A stretch of 64,000 bases of DNA from Chelativorans sp. YIM 93263 (GTDB taxonomy: Bacteria > Pseudomonadota > Alphaproteobacteria > Rhizobiales > Rhizobiaceae), in contig NZ_JAKCWP010000001.1 in the NCBI RefSeq assembly GCF_028767125.1, forward strand, positions 620,001-684,000. The letters are read 5' to 3'. A program made the translations under genes and the position numbers. Positions within the stretch are counted from its first letter, which is position 1. The number at the start of each line of letters is the position of its first letter. Of the stretch, positions 34,849-44,153 are shown piece after piece. The notes under the pieces were generated by a model. The model ran no database searches. It was not told the origin of the DNA and saw only the letters and a list, made by a program, of their open reading frames with translations.

Positions 34849-36744
34849 ATGAGGGCATTGCACGGGTTCAGTTGCAGAACGGGAGTGCTGATCGGCGGTT
34901 TCGCCGCGATGCTCGCCGCGACAACGGCCGGCGCCCAGGACGAGCAGGAATGGCGGACGGCGAGTTCGCTCATCGATTCCGAGGCGGAGACCGAGGTTTT
35001 CGAGCGTTACGCTTACGTCAACCCGGACGCTCCCAAGGGAGGTACGCTGAACTCGACAGCCCCTGGCACTTTCGACAGCTTCAATCCCTTTGTCGTCCGG
35101 GGCACACCCGCGGCAGGGCTAACCAGTTTCGGTGGCCTCCTATGGGAAACGCTTATGCAACAATCGCCCGAGGAACCGGGTACCAGTCACCCGCTTGTAG
35201 CGGAAGCCTTCAAGTACCCGGAAGATTATTCCTCGGCCACCTACCGTATTAACCCCGAAGCCCGTTGGCATGACGGTACACCGATCACCGCGGAAGATGT
35301 GGTTTGGTCATTCGATACACTGAAGGAGGTAAGCCCGCAGCACAGCCAATACTTCGCAAATGTCGAAGAGGCTGTGGCGGTTTCGGAACGCGAAGTGCAC
35401 TTCCGTTTTGATCAGGCGGGTAACAGGGAGTTGCCGCATATAATGGGCGATCTTCCGGTGCTGCCGAAGCATTGGTGGACAGGAACCAACGCCGAAGGCG
35501 ATCAGCGCGATATCGCAGCACCAACGCTGGAACCGCCGCTCGGTAGCGGCCCTTACCGTATTGCGAGTTTCGAGCCCGGTTCGGAGATCGTTTGGGAGCG
35601 GGTAGAGGATTATTGGGCGGCCGACCTGCCGGTTAACATTGGCCGCTATAATTATGATCGGAGACGATATAGTTATTTCGTCGACGATAATGCCGCGTTC
35701 CTGGCTTTTACAAAGGGCGGTATAGAAGATATCCGGCGTGAGCTCAGTTCGCGTCGCTGGTCACAAGACTACAATTTCCCGGCCGTCGAGGCCGGCGACG
35801 TTATCAAGCGCGAGTTCACCGCTGGCAGCATCCACGCGATGCAGGCTTTCGTGTTCAACATGCGCAAACCACACTTTGATGATCCAAGAGTGCGCGAAGC
35901 CCTGACCCTCGCGTATAACTTCGAACAGCAGAACCGTACGCATTTCTTCGGCCTCAATGAGCGCTTCGGCAGCTATTTCGAAAACTCCGAGCTTGCGGCA
36001 ACCGGCTTCCCCGAGGGGCAGGAATTGGAGATCCTGGAGGAGTTCCGTGACGAGCTGCCGCCGGAGCTCTTCACCGAAGAATTCGAGCTGCCGGTTTTCG
36101 ACACCCCGCAGTCCGAACGGGAATATCTCCGCGAAGCTGTGCGGCTCTTCAAAGAGGCGGGATGGGTAATCAGGGATGGACGCATGGTCAACGAAGAGAC
36201 AGGCGAACAGTTCAGGATTGAGTTCCTTGGCTCCTCGCCGACATCGGAAGTTATCGCCGGCGGCCTCATCGCAAATCTGAGGAGGATAGGTATCGATGCA
36301 ACTTTGCGCATTGTCGATACATCGCAATATATCCAGCGCGTTCAACAATTCGATTTTGACGCCGTAACCTCTCGTTTTGCCCAGTCGAATTCACCTGGCA
36401 ACGAACAGCGAGATTACTGGAGCTCCGAAGCAGCCGAAATTCCTGGATCGCGCAATCTTGCCGGTATTCAGGACCCGGTGGTCGATGCATTGGTCAATAA
36501 AATCATCTACGCCGAAGACCGAGAGGAACTCGTCGCGCTGACACGGGCCCTCGACCGGGTGCTGCTGTGGAATTACTTTATGATTCCGCAATATTATCAG
36601 CCGACGCTGCGTTACGCGTACTGGAACAAATTCGGTATCCCGGACGAGCAGCCCGCGTATGCGGGAGTGGATATCGAGTCATGGTGGGTCCGCCCGGAGC
36701 GCGAGGAGGAGATCGAAGAGGAATACGGCGAAGACGAGAACTGA
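34849..36744 (+). CDS. yejA: YejA-like oligopeptide-binding protein 1 (Sec-exported)
   Basis: 631 residues, SBP family 5. ATG 34849 follows GGAGG by 7 bases and gives a Sec signal ending near AATTAGAQ. Mature domain features: YVNPDAPKGGTLNSTAPGTFDSFNPF, VAEAFKYPEDYSSATYRINPEARWHDGTPITAEDVVWSFD, LGSGPYRIASFEPGSEIVWERVEDYWAADLPVN. YejA-type proteins deliver peptides and microcin C-like compounds to YejBEF. A second, related protein is encoded 4 bases downstream. Confidence 0.9.
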   Translation: MRALHGFSCRTGVLIGGFAAMLAATTAGAQDEQEWRTASSLIDSEAETEVFERYAYVNPDAPKGGTLNSTAPGTFDSFNPFVVRGTPAAGLTSFGGLLWETLMQQSPEEPGTSHPLVAEAFKYPEDYSSATYRINPEARWHDGTPITAEDVVWSFDTLKEVSPQHSQYFANVEEAVAVSEREVHFRFDQAGNRELPHIMGDLPVLPKHWWTGTNAEGDQRDIAAPTLEPPLGSGPYRIASFEPGSEIVWERVEDYWAADLPVNIGRYNYDRRRYSYFVDDNAAFLAFTKGGIEDIRRELSSRRWSQDYNFPAVEAGDVIKREFTAGSIHAMQAFVFNMRKPHFDDPRVREALTLAYNFEQQNRTHFFGLNERFGSYFENSELAATGFPEGQELEILEEFRDELPPELFTEEFELPVFDTPQSEREYLREAVRLFKEAGWVIRDGRMVNEETGEQFRIEFLGSSPTSEVIAGGLIANLRRIGIDATLRIVDTSQYIQRVQQFDFDAVTSRFAQSNSPGNEQRDYWSSEAAEIPGSRNLAGIQDPVVDALVNKIIYAEDREELVALTRALDRVLLWNYFMIPQYYQPTLRYAYWNKFGIPDEQPAYAGVDIESWWVRPEREEEIEEEYGEDEN

Positions 36745-36748
36745 GCCG

Positions 36749-38617
36749 ATGTCCGCATGTTTCTCCAGACGCCGATTTCTCGAGCTTGCTGGAGCGGCGC
36801 TGAGCGCGCCGCTCCTCCCCGGCAAGGCGTTTGCCCGCTTGCCGACCGGGACCGCGCTGCATGGAATTTCGGCCTTCGGGGAATTCAAATACCCGGCGGA
36901 TTTCAGCCATTTCGAGTATGCCAACCCCGATGCGCCAAACGGCGGAACGTTCAATTTCCAGCCCACCTATTGGTATTACAATCAGAACGTCCTCACCTTC
37001 AACACACTGAACAGCTACGTGCGCGGGGGCGATGCGCCGCCGCGCATGGAGATGTGTTTCGACCAGCTGATGACCTGGGCCTGGGATGAGCCGGACGCGC
37101 TCTACGGGCTTCTGGCCGAAACCGTGACCCTTTCGGAGGACCGCAACAGCTTCACCTTCCGGCTCCGCCCCGAGGCACGATTTCACGACGGCTCGCCGCT
37201 GACCGCCGAGGATGTGGTCTTCAGCTATAACCTGCTCAAGGAAAAGGGCCATCCACAGATCGTCCTCAGTCTCAGGCAGCTGGTCGAGGCCGAGGCCGTC
37301 GACCGGCAGACCTGCCGCCTGTCCTTCTCCGGTAAACAATCGGAGCGGACGATCTTCGACGCGGTGCAGCTTCCGGTGTTTTCGCGCGAGGCCCTGGAAG
37401 GCGAACCTTTCGACAGCTCCGAAATCAAGCCTTTGCCCGGCTCTGGCCCCTACAAGGTCGGACGTTTCTCCGCTGGTCGGTACATCGAGTACGACCGCGT
37501 GGAGGAATACTGGGCGCGCGAGCTTCCGGTCCGTCGCGGCCTCTACCACTTCGATCGCATCCGCCTCGACTTTTTCCGTGACCGCAACGCCGCCTTCGAA
37601 GCGTTCAAGAAAGGCGATGCGATGTGGCGGGAAGAAATGACCTCGCGCGTCTGGGCGACCGGCTATGACTTTCCAGCGCTGCAGGAAGGGCAGGTGGTCA
37701 AGCGCGAGTTTCCCGGCGAGCCGCGGGCGAGCCTACAGGGCTGGGCGCTCAATCAGCGCCGCTCGCGTTTTGCCGATTCTCGCGTCCGCGAGGCCATTGC
37801 TTTGTGCTTTGACTTCAAGTGGACCAACCGCAATTTCTTCTACGAATTGTACGAGCGCCGGCACTCAATGTTTGAACACTCCGACTTTGCCGCCAGCGGA
37901 CGCCCCTCTCCTGAAGAGCTCGAAATCCTAAAGGAGTTCCGCGGCCAGATACCCGACGAAGCGTTTGGCGAGGCGGTTATGCAGCCCGTTTCCGATGGAT
38001 CGGGCCGGGATCGAGACCTCTTGTCGCGTGCACGCCAACTGCTGAACGAAGCGGGCTGGCAGAGCGATGGCCGGTTTCTTCAGAATGAGGCTGGTGAGCG
38101 GCTCGTGCTAGAGTACATCGTGCGCGACGAAGTGTTCGTTCAGGTCGCGAGCCCATTTATCCAGAATCTGCGCGCCGTCGGCATCGACGCCTCGATCCGG
38201 CGGCTCGACGCGTCACAATATGAGCGGCGGCTCACCGATTTCGACTTCGACATGGTGGGCGTCCATTTCTCATTGGGAGCGACGCCGACCTATGATGCTC
38301 TCGAGGTCGTCTTCCATTCCCGTTCGGCCGAGGTTCAGGGCTCGAGCAATCTCCCCGGCACGGCCGATCCCGCCGTCGACCGGATTGTCGAGTTTGCCGG
38401 CCGTGCCGAAAGCCGGGAAGAGCTCATCGTCGCCATGCGTGCGCTCGACCGGGTGTTGCGGGCCCGGCGCGACTGGATACCCAACTGGTATTCTCCCAAC
38501 CACCGCGTCGCCTATTGGGACATGTTTGGCTTCAGGGACAAGCCGGATTATTTCTTCCCGGTGGAGGCCCTATGGTGGTACCACGAGGAAAAGGCAAAGG
38601 CGATTGGAAGAGCGTAG
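36749..38617 (+). CDS. YejA-like oligopeptide-binding protein 2 (Tat-type signal)
   Basis: 622 residues, SBP family 5 and paralogous to the preceding protein (YANPDAPNGGTFNFQPTYWY, FHDGSPLTAEDVVFSYNLLKEK, LPGSGPYKVGRFSAGRYIEYDRVEEYWARELPV, RREEMTSRVWATGYDFPA-like region). The N-terminus SRRRFLELAGAALSAPLLPG carries a twin-arginine motif, unlike the Sec signal of its neighbour. It likely shares the YejBEF permease with a different substrate or folding need. Confidence 0.9.
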   Translation: MSACFSRRRFLELAGAALSAPLLPGKAFARLPTGTALHGISAFGEFKYPADFSHFEYANPDAPNGGTFNFQPTYWYYNQNVLTFNTLNSYVRGGDAPPRMEMCFDQLMTWAWDEPDALYGLLAETVTLSEDRNSFTFRLRPEARFHDGSPLTAEDVVFSYNLLKEKGHPQIVLSLRQLVEAEAVDRQTCRLSFSGKQSERTIFDAVQLPVFSREALEGEPFDSSEIKPLPGSGPYKVGRFSAGRYIEYDRVEEYWARELPVRRGLYHFDRIRLDFFRDRNAAFEAFKKGDAMWREEMTSRVWATGYDFPALQEGQVVKREFPGEPRASLQGWALNQRRSRFADSRVREAIALCFDFKWTNRNFFYELYERRHSMFEHSDFAASGRPSPEELEILKEFRGQIPDEAFGEAVMQPVSDGSGRDRDLLSRARQLLNEAGWQSDGRFLQNEAGERLVLEYIVRDEVFVQVASPFIQNLRAVGIDASIRRLDASQYERRLTDFDFDMVGVHFSLGATPTYDALEVVFHSRSAEVQGSSNLPGTADPAVDRIVEFAGRAESREELIVAMRALDRVLRARRDWIPNWYSPNHRVAYWDMFGFRDKPDYFFPVEALWWYHEEKAKAIGRA

Positions 38618-38671
38618 CGACCGCGTGAAAAGACTTCGATTAAGAACAATACCGGCCGGGGTGGAACGCTA

Positions 38672-39757
38672 ATGGGCGCTTATCTTCTACGTCGCCTGCT
38701 GCTCATGATTCCGACCCTGCTCGGGATAATGCTCATTTCGTTCATCGTAGTTCAGTTTGCGCCCGGCGGACCGGTCGAGCAGGTGATCGCCCAGGTCACC
38801 GGACAGGCCGGGGGCACCGACGCCCGACTGACCGGCGGCGGGTCGGACTTTGCCGGAGCCGAAAGCGGTAATTCCCAGTATCGCGGGGCTCAGGGGCTCG
38901 ATCCCCAATTCATCGCGCAGCTCGAGCAGCAATTCGGATTCGACAAGCCGGCCCATGAACGTTTCGGGCTGATGCTGTGGAACTATATCCGCTTCGATTT
39001 CGGGGAAAGCTATTTTCGCGATATTTCGGTCATTGACCTGATCATCGAAAAGATGCCCGTCTCCATTTCGCTCGGGCTCTGGATCACGCTCTTGTCTTAC
39101 GGCATTTCGATCCCGCTCGGCATTCGAAAGGCGGTCAGGGACGGTACACCCTTCGACGTGTGGACGAGTGGCGTCGTCATCGTCGCCTACGCCATCCCGA
39201 GTTTTCTGTTCGCCATTCTGCTGATGGTCCTGTTTGCCGGAGGCTCCTTCTTCGACTGGTTCCCGCTGCGCGGCCTCGTCTCGGATAATTGGGACCAGCT
39301 TTCCTGGCCGATGAGAATCGTCGATTATTTCTGGCATCTGGCATTGCCGCTGACGGCCTTGGTGCTTTCGGCTTTCGCCACCACCACGCTCCTGACCAAG
39401 AACTCCTTTCTGGACGAGATCCGTAAGCAATACGTGACGACGGCGCGCGCAAAGGGCCTTTCGGAGCGCCAGGTGCTTTATGGCCACGTTTTCCGCAATG
39501 CCATGCTCATCATCATCGCCGGTTTTCCAGGAGCGTTTATCTCGGCCTTCTTCACCGGCGCGCTGCTCATCGAGAGCATCTTCTCGCTTGACGGGCTGGG
39601 CCTGCTCGGCTTCCGCTCGGTCATCGATCGCGACTATCCGGTGGTGTTTGCCACGCTCTACATTTTCTCGCTTCTGGGCATGATCGTCACCTTGCTATCC
39701 GACCTCACCTACACGCTGATTGATCCGCGCATCGATTTCGAGCGGAGGGACGTCTAG
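38672..39757 (+). CDS. yejB: Oligopeptide/microcin C ABC transporter permease YejB
   Basis: 361 residues, binding-protein-dependent permease with six predicted membrane helices. The N-terminal [38 protein letters not shown] and the insert with a Gly-rich loop near residues 45-70 are typical of YejB. The cytoplasmic EAA-like loop is [24 protein letters not shown]. One base separates it from yejE. Confidence 0.94.
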   Translation: MGAYLLRRLLLMIPTLLGIMLISFIVVQFAPGGPVEQVIAQVTGQAGGTDARLTGGGSDFAGAESGNSQYRGAQGLDPQFIAQLEQQFGFDKPAHERFGLMLWNYIRFDFGESYFRDISVIDLIIEKMPVSISLGLWITLLSYGISIPLGIRKAVRDGTPFDVWTSGVVIVAYAIPSFLFAILLMVLFAGGSFFDWFPLRGLVSDNWDQLSWPMRIVDYFWHLALPLTALVLSAFATTTLLTKNSFLDEIRKQYVTTARAKGLSERQVLYGHVFRNAMLIIIAGFPGAFISAFFTGALLIESIFSLDGLGLLGFRSVIDRDYPVVFATLYIFSLLGMIVTLLSDLTYTLIDPRIDFERRDV

Positions 39758-40909
39758 ATGTCGGAGTTCCAAAGCCAAGCGCAGGTCCAGCGTGTCCGCC
39801 GCAGGGTTTCGCGGCCCTGGCTTTCGCCGCTCAACCGGCGGCGCTGGCAGAATTTCAAGGCCAATCGGCGCGGATACTGGTCGCTCTGGATATTCCTCGT
39901 CCTCTTTATTCTGTCGCTGTTTGCCGAGTTCATCGCAAACGACAAACCGCTGATCGCCTCCTACAACGGTGAGATCCTCTTTCCCGTCGTTGTCGACTAT
40001 CCGGAGGAAAAGTTTGGCGGCTTTCTGGCCGTCACGGATTATCGGGACCCCTTCATCCAGGAAGAGATCAATTCCAATGGGTGGATGATCTGGCCGCCCA
40101 TCCGCTACTCTTACCGCACGGTCAATAGCGAGATTCCCGAGGCCGCACCCGCCAAGCCCTCCTGGCTCTATACTCAGGAGGAACGCTGCGGGCGCTATCC
40201 GCTAGGCGTGGACGACCCCAACTGCACGGTTGGCAACTGGAATTGGCTTGGCACGGACGATCAGGCCCGCGATGTGCTCTCGCGCGTTATATACGGATTC
40301 CGCATTTCGGTGCTCTTCGGCCTCATCCTGACGGGCGCTTCGGCGGTGATCGGTGTTGCCTCCGGTGCCGTGCAGGGCTATTTCGGCGGCTGGACCGACC
40401 TTATCTTCCAGCGCTTCATTGAGATATGGACGTCCATCCCGGTCCTCTACCTCATCCTGATCATTGCCGCCGTGCTGCCGCCGGGCTTCTGGATTCTGCT
40501 CGGCATCATGCTGCTCTTCTCCTGGGTGGCTTTCGTGGGCGTGGTGCGCGCCGAATTCCTGCGTGCGCGCAATTTCGAGTATGTGAGTGCCGCGCGTGCC
40601 CTCGGCGTGCCGAACCGGACCATCATGTTCCGCCACCTGCTGCCGAACGCCATGGTGGCGACGCTCACCTTTCTCCCCTTCATCCTAAACGGATCGATTA
40701 CGACGCTGACCTCGCTCGATTTCCTCGGCTTTGGTCTTCCGCCGGGGTCCCCGTCACTGGGTGAACTGCTGCGCCAGGGTCAGCGCAACCTGAATGCACC
40801 CTGGCTCGGCGTCGCCGGCTTCCTGAGCCTTTCCATCATGCTCTCGCTCCTTATCTTCATAGGCGAAGCCGTGCGCGACGCCTTCGACCCGCGGAAGACC
40901 TTCAGATGA
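39758..40909 (+). CDS. yejE: Oligopeptide/microcin C ABC transporter permease YejE
   Basis: 383 residues. Begins with a cytoplasmic stretch containing LSPLNRRRWQNFKANRRGYWSLWIFLVLF, then a long periplasmic loop with GWMIWPPIRYSYRTVN and the DDQARDVLSRVIYGFRISVLFG motif. The permease domain carries YVSAARALGVPNRTIMFRHLLPNA. YejE-specific length and loop agree. Overlaps yejF by 4 bases. Confidence 0.94.
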   Translation: MSEFQSQAQVQRVRRRVSRPWLSPLNRRRWQNFKANRRGYWSLWIFLVLFILSLFAEFIANDKPLIASYNGEILFPVVVDYPEEKFGGFLAVTDYRDPFIQEEINSNGWMIWPPIRYSYRTVNSEIPEAAPAKPSWLYTQEERCGRYPLGVDDPNCTVGNWNWLGTDDQARDVLSRVIYGFRISVLFGLILTGASAVIGVASGAVQGYFGGWTDLIFQRFIEIWTSIPVLYLILIIAAVLPPGFWILLGIMLLFSWVAFVGVVRAEFLRARNFEYVSAARALGVPNRTIMFRHLLPNAMVATLTFLPFILNGSITTLTSLDFLGFGLPPGSPSLGELLRQGQRNLNAPWLGVAGFLSLSIMLSLLIFIGEAVRDAFDPRKTFR

Positions 40910-42534
40910 GCCAGGCCCTCCTCTCCATCCGCGATTTATCGGTCGCATTTGCCCAAGGTGGCGAGGAGACGCTCGCCGTCGACCATATCTCCTTCGACAT
41001 CGCACCGGGCGAGACGGTCGCCCTGGTGGGCGAATCGGGATCGGGCAAGTCGGTTACCGCGCTGTCGGTGCTGAAGCTGCTGCCCTATCCTGCAGCCAGC
41101 CACCCCTCCGGCGAGATCTTTTACGAGGGGCGAAACCTGCTCACCACGGACGAAACGGCGCTCCGGCAGGTGCGTGGTAACCGGATCAGCATGATCTTTC
41201 AGGAGCCGATGACCTCGCTCAACCCGCTTCATACGATTGAAAAGCAGGTTGGTGAGATTCTGAAGCTGCATCGCGGCATGGGCGAGAAGGCCGCCAAGGC
41301 GCGTACGCTGGAACTCTTGCATCAGGTCGGCATCCAGGAGCCGGAAAAGCGTCTCGACGCCTTCCCGCACCAGCTTTCCGGAGGCCAGCGCCAGCGCGTG
41401 ATGATCGCCATGGCGCTGGCGAACGAGCCCGACCTCCTGATCGCCGACGAGCCGACCACGGCCCTCGATGTCACCGTGCAGGCGCAAATCCTCGAGCTTT
41501 TGGGGCGCCTGCGCCGTGAGAGGGATATGTCGATGCTGTTCATCACGCACGACCTCGGCGTCGTGCGCAGGGTTGCGGATCGGGTCTGTGTGATGACGGA
41601 CGGCAAGATCGTCGAACGTGGGGCCACGAAGGAAATCTTTTCCAACCCGCAGCACGCCTATACGCGCCATCTATTGGCCGCCGAGCCCAAAGGGGAGCCG
41701 CCACAGGCGAACCTTTCCGCGGAGCGGGTGATGGAAGGGCAGGATATTCGCGTCTGGTTTCCGATTAAAAAAGGCTTTCTGCGCCGCACCGTCGATCACG
41801 TGAAGGGTGTTGACGGTGTCGATGTCACCGTGCGGGCCGGGCAAACCCTCGGCGTGGTGGGGGAATCAGGATCCGGCAAGACGACGCTCGGCCTGGCCCT
41901 CTCACGCATGATTTCGTCGCGTGGCGAAATCCGCTTTGATGGCCAGCGCATCGACACCCGCTCGTTCAGTGACATGCGGCCGCTGCGCCGGCAGATTCAG
42001 ATCGTCTTCCAGGATCCCTTCGGCAGCTTGAGCCCGCGCATGTCCGTGGCCGAGATCATTCAGGAGGGGCTGGAGATCCACGAGCCGCAACTTTCCCCCG
42101 AGGAGCGGGACCGGATGGTGGTGGATGTGCTGGGCGAGGTCGGGATCGATCCTGAAGCGCGCTTTCGCTATCCGCACGAATTTTCCGGCGGGCAGCGCCA
42201 GCGCATCGCGATTGCCCGCGCGATGGTTCTGAAACCCCGCTTCGTGATGCTGGACGAGCCGACCTCCGCCCTCGACATGAGTGTACAGGCACAGGTGGTG
42301 GACCTTCTCCGGGATCTGCAGAAACGCTATGATCTCGCCTACCTCTTCATCAGCCATGATCTCAAAGTGATCCGCGCGCTCGCCAACGAGGTGGTCGTCA
42401 TGCGTTCAGGCAAGGTCGTGGAGGCGGGTACGGCCGACCAGATCTTCCACAATCCGGAAACCGACTACACGCGCGCGCTGATCGCGGCCGCCTTCGACCT
42501 TGCAGCCGTTCCCGGCGGCGTGGTCAGCGAATAG
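40906..42534 (+). CDS. yejF: Oligopeptide/microcin C ABC transporter ATPase YejF (two ABC domains)
   Basis: 542 residues with duplicated ABC domains: first Walker [22 protein letters not shown], signature [32 protein letters not shown]; second Walker [18 protein letters not shown], signature [33 protein letters not shown] single fused ATPase drives YejBE. Completes the yejA1-A2-B-E-F operon, with ghrA 15 bases downstream. Confidence 0.95.
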   Translation: MSQALLSIRDLSVAFAQGGEETLAVDHISFDIAPGETVALVGESGSGKSVTALSVLKLLPYPAASHPSGEIFYEGRNLLTTDETALRQVRGNRISMIFQEPMTSLNPLHTIEKQVGEILKLHRGMGEKAAKARTLELLHQVGIQEPEKRLDAFPHQLSGGQRQRVMIAMALANEPDLLIADEPTTALDVTVQAQILELLGRLRRERDMSMLFITHDLGVVRRVADRVCVMTDGKIVERGATKEIFSNPQHAYTRHLLAAEPKGEPPQANLSAERVMEGQDIRVWFPIKKGFLRRTVDHVKGVDGVDVTVRAGQTLGVVGESGSGKTTLGLALSRMISSRGEIRFDGQRIDTRSFSDMRPLRRQIQIVFQDPFGSLSPRMSVAEIIQEGLEIHEPQLSPEERDRMVVDVLGEVGIDPEARFRYPHEFSGGQRQRIAIARAMVLKPRFVMLDEPTSALDMSVQAQVVDLLRDLQKRYDLAYLFISHDLKVIRALANEVVVMRSGKVVEAGTADQIFHNPETDYTRALIAAAFDLAAVPGGVVSE

Positions 42535-42549
42535 ATCCAGGGAGGAAAC

Positions 42550-43503
42550 ATGACCGACAAGCCGGCGACCGGCCGCATTCTGCTGTCCGTAACGGGCATG
42601 CACCCGCAGCGTTGGTACGAGCTCTTGTCCCGGGAGCGGCCGGTCGTGCTGGAACCGAATGGGCCGGAGGATCCGAGCGTCGAATATGCTGTTGTTTGGA
42701 AGCAGCAGCCCGGCATCCTGTCGCGCCTGCCCAACCTCAAGGCGATTTTTTCGCTGGGCGCCGGTGTGGATCACATCTTCGCCGACCCGGACCTGCCCGA
42801 TGTGCCGATCGTGCGGGTGGTTGCGCAAAACCTCACCCAATATATGGTCGAATATGTCTGCTGGCGCGTCCTCGATCATCAGCGCCAGGGCAGGATTTAC
42901 CGCACACAACAGCAGGAAAAGGTCTGGCATGAACCTCCTCAGCCGCCGGCCAACGAGGTGGCCGTAGGCATCATGGGCCTCGGTGAGTTGGGTGGGACGG
43001 CGGCTCGGGCGCTGACAGCGCTCGGCTTCAAGGTGAATGGCTGGAGCCGCCGTCCACACCGGATGGAGGGTGTCACGGGCTTCCATGGTGACGAGGGTCT
43101 GACGCCATTCCTGAACGCCACAGACATTCTTGTTGTCCTACTGCCATTGACCGCCGCGACCGAAGGCATCATCGACCGCTCCGTGCTGGAGCGCCTGCGC
43201 CAGGAAGGGCCGCTCGGCGGGCCGTGCCTGATCAACGCGGGCCGTGGGCCGCTGCAGCGCGAGGCCGATATTCTGGAGGCACTGGAGAGAGGCACGCTGA
43301 AGGAGGCGAGCCTCGACGTGTTCGAGCATGAACCGCTCGACCCGGACAGTCCGCTCTGGAGCCATCCGCGCGTCTTCGTTACGCCGCACGCGGCCGCAAG
43401 CTCGGACCCCGCACATCTGGTCGCCCCAATGCTAGCCCAGATGGCCGCTCACGATCGCGGCGAACCGCTGAAGAACCTCGTTGACCGCAAGGCAGGCTAC
43501 TGA
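42550..43503 (+). CDS. ghrA: Glyoxylate/hydroxypyruvate reductase A-like dehydrogenase
   Basis: 317 residues, D-2-hydroxyacid dehydrogenase family. Nucleotide-binding motif VGIMGLGELGGTAARALTALGFKVNGWSR, catalytic Arg in LINAGRGPLQREADILEAL, Glu in SLDVFEHEPLDPDSPLW and His in VTPHAAASSDP. GhrA reduces glyoxylate and hydroxypyruvate with NADPH. GGGAGG precedes the ATG. It sits at the end of the yej operon; a functional tie to peptide uptake is not evident. Confidence 0.88.
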   Translation: MTDKPATGRILLSVTGMHPQRWYELLSRERPVVLEPNGPEDPSVEYAVVWKQQPGILSRLPNLKAIFSLGAGVDHIFADPDLPDVPIVRVVAQNLTQYMVEYVCWRVLDHQRQGRIYRTQQQEKVWHEPPQPPANEVAVGIMGLGELGGTAARALTALGFKVNGWSRRPHRMEGVTGFHGDEGLTPFLNATDILVVLLPLTAATEGIIDRSVLERLRQEGPLGGPCLINAGRGPLQREADILEALERGTLKEASLDVFEHEPLDPDSPLWSHPRVFVTPHAAASSDPAHLVAPMLAQMAAHDRGEPLKNLVDRKAGY

Positions 43504-43628
43504 AGGGTGCCGTCGAGTTCGACGGGCGAGGAAGCCGGAAAGCGACAGGGGGAATTGGGCACTCCGGAAGCGCCGAAGGGTCGGAGATGCGTTGACGCCG
43601 GGGCACTCCAACTCCTGATTTGCTCTTG

Positions 43629-44081
43629 TCAGTCTTCCACAGCGTTCACCCGCAGATGATGCCGACGCGCTTTGGTGCGATTTCCGCATGTTTCCATTGA
43701 GCACCATCGACGGCGCCCATTCCCGGTCTCATCCAGGAAGAGCCAGCCACAATTGCTACCCGGGCACTTCTTGATCCGCCGCGCCTCGTAAAAGTCGAGG
43801 AACAGGCTAGCAGCCGCGGCAGCTATTGCCTTTTCAACAGGTGAGGCGTCCGCATCACTCACGCCATACAAACGCGGCACGAATTGTCCCGAAGCGGCTG
43901 CGGCAACCAGATGGAGAAGATCGCTTCGCAGATGCATCCTCAACGCATGGATCCTATCCAGATCTGACGGCAGCTCGAAGGCATGAAGGCCCACTCTGCT
44001 GGCCCATAACTGAAGATCAGGCAGGCTTTCGATCTTTTCGTGGACGATCTCGCCGTCTTCCGACCAATCGGCGGTGTTCAC
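43629..44081 (-). CDS. CGNR zinc-finger protein (ABATE-like), possibly 5'-truncated or frameshifted
   Basis: 150 residues from GTG 44081. The C-terminal CGNR finger is complete: KKCPGSNCGWLFLDETGNGRRRWCSMETCGNRTKARRHH. The N-terminal part is the helical CGNR regulator-like domain. Family members usually begin further upstream, with a motif like LxFVNTxDW; here GCG CTT AAC TTC GTG AAC ACC precedes and includes the start, so coding similarity continues upstream, but no start codon exists before a stop in that frame. An ATG at 44134 in another frame could supply the missing N-terminus after a one-base shift. Confidence 0.6.
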   Translation of the reverse strand: MNTADWSEDGEIVHEKIESLPDLQLWASRVGLHAFELPSDLDRIHALRMHLRSDLLHLVAAAASGQFVPRLYGVSDADASPVEKAIAAAAASLFLDFYEARRIKKCPGSNCGWLFLDETGNGRRRWCSMETCGNRTKARRHHLRVNAVED

Positions 44082-44153
44082 GAAGTTAAGCGCGAGCCTC
44101 TCCTCACCGCCTGCCCCTCTTGGTTCTCCCCCATGACACTGACCAGGCTTGCC

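Noticed and set aside
43504-43628. 125-base gap after ghrA as a possible tRNA or sRNA
   Set aside because: No cloverleaf, T-loop motif or strong hairpin is visible.
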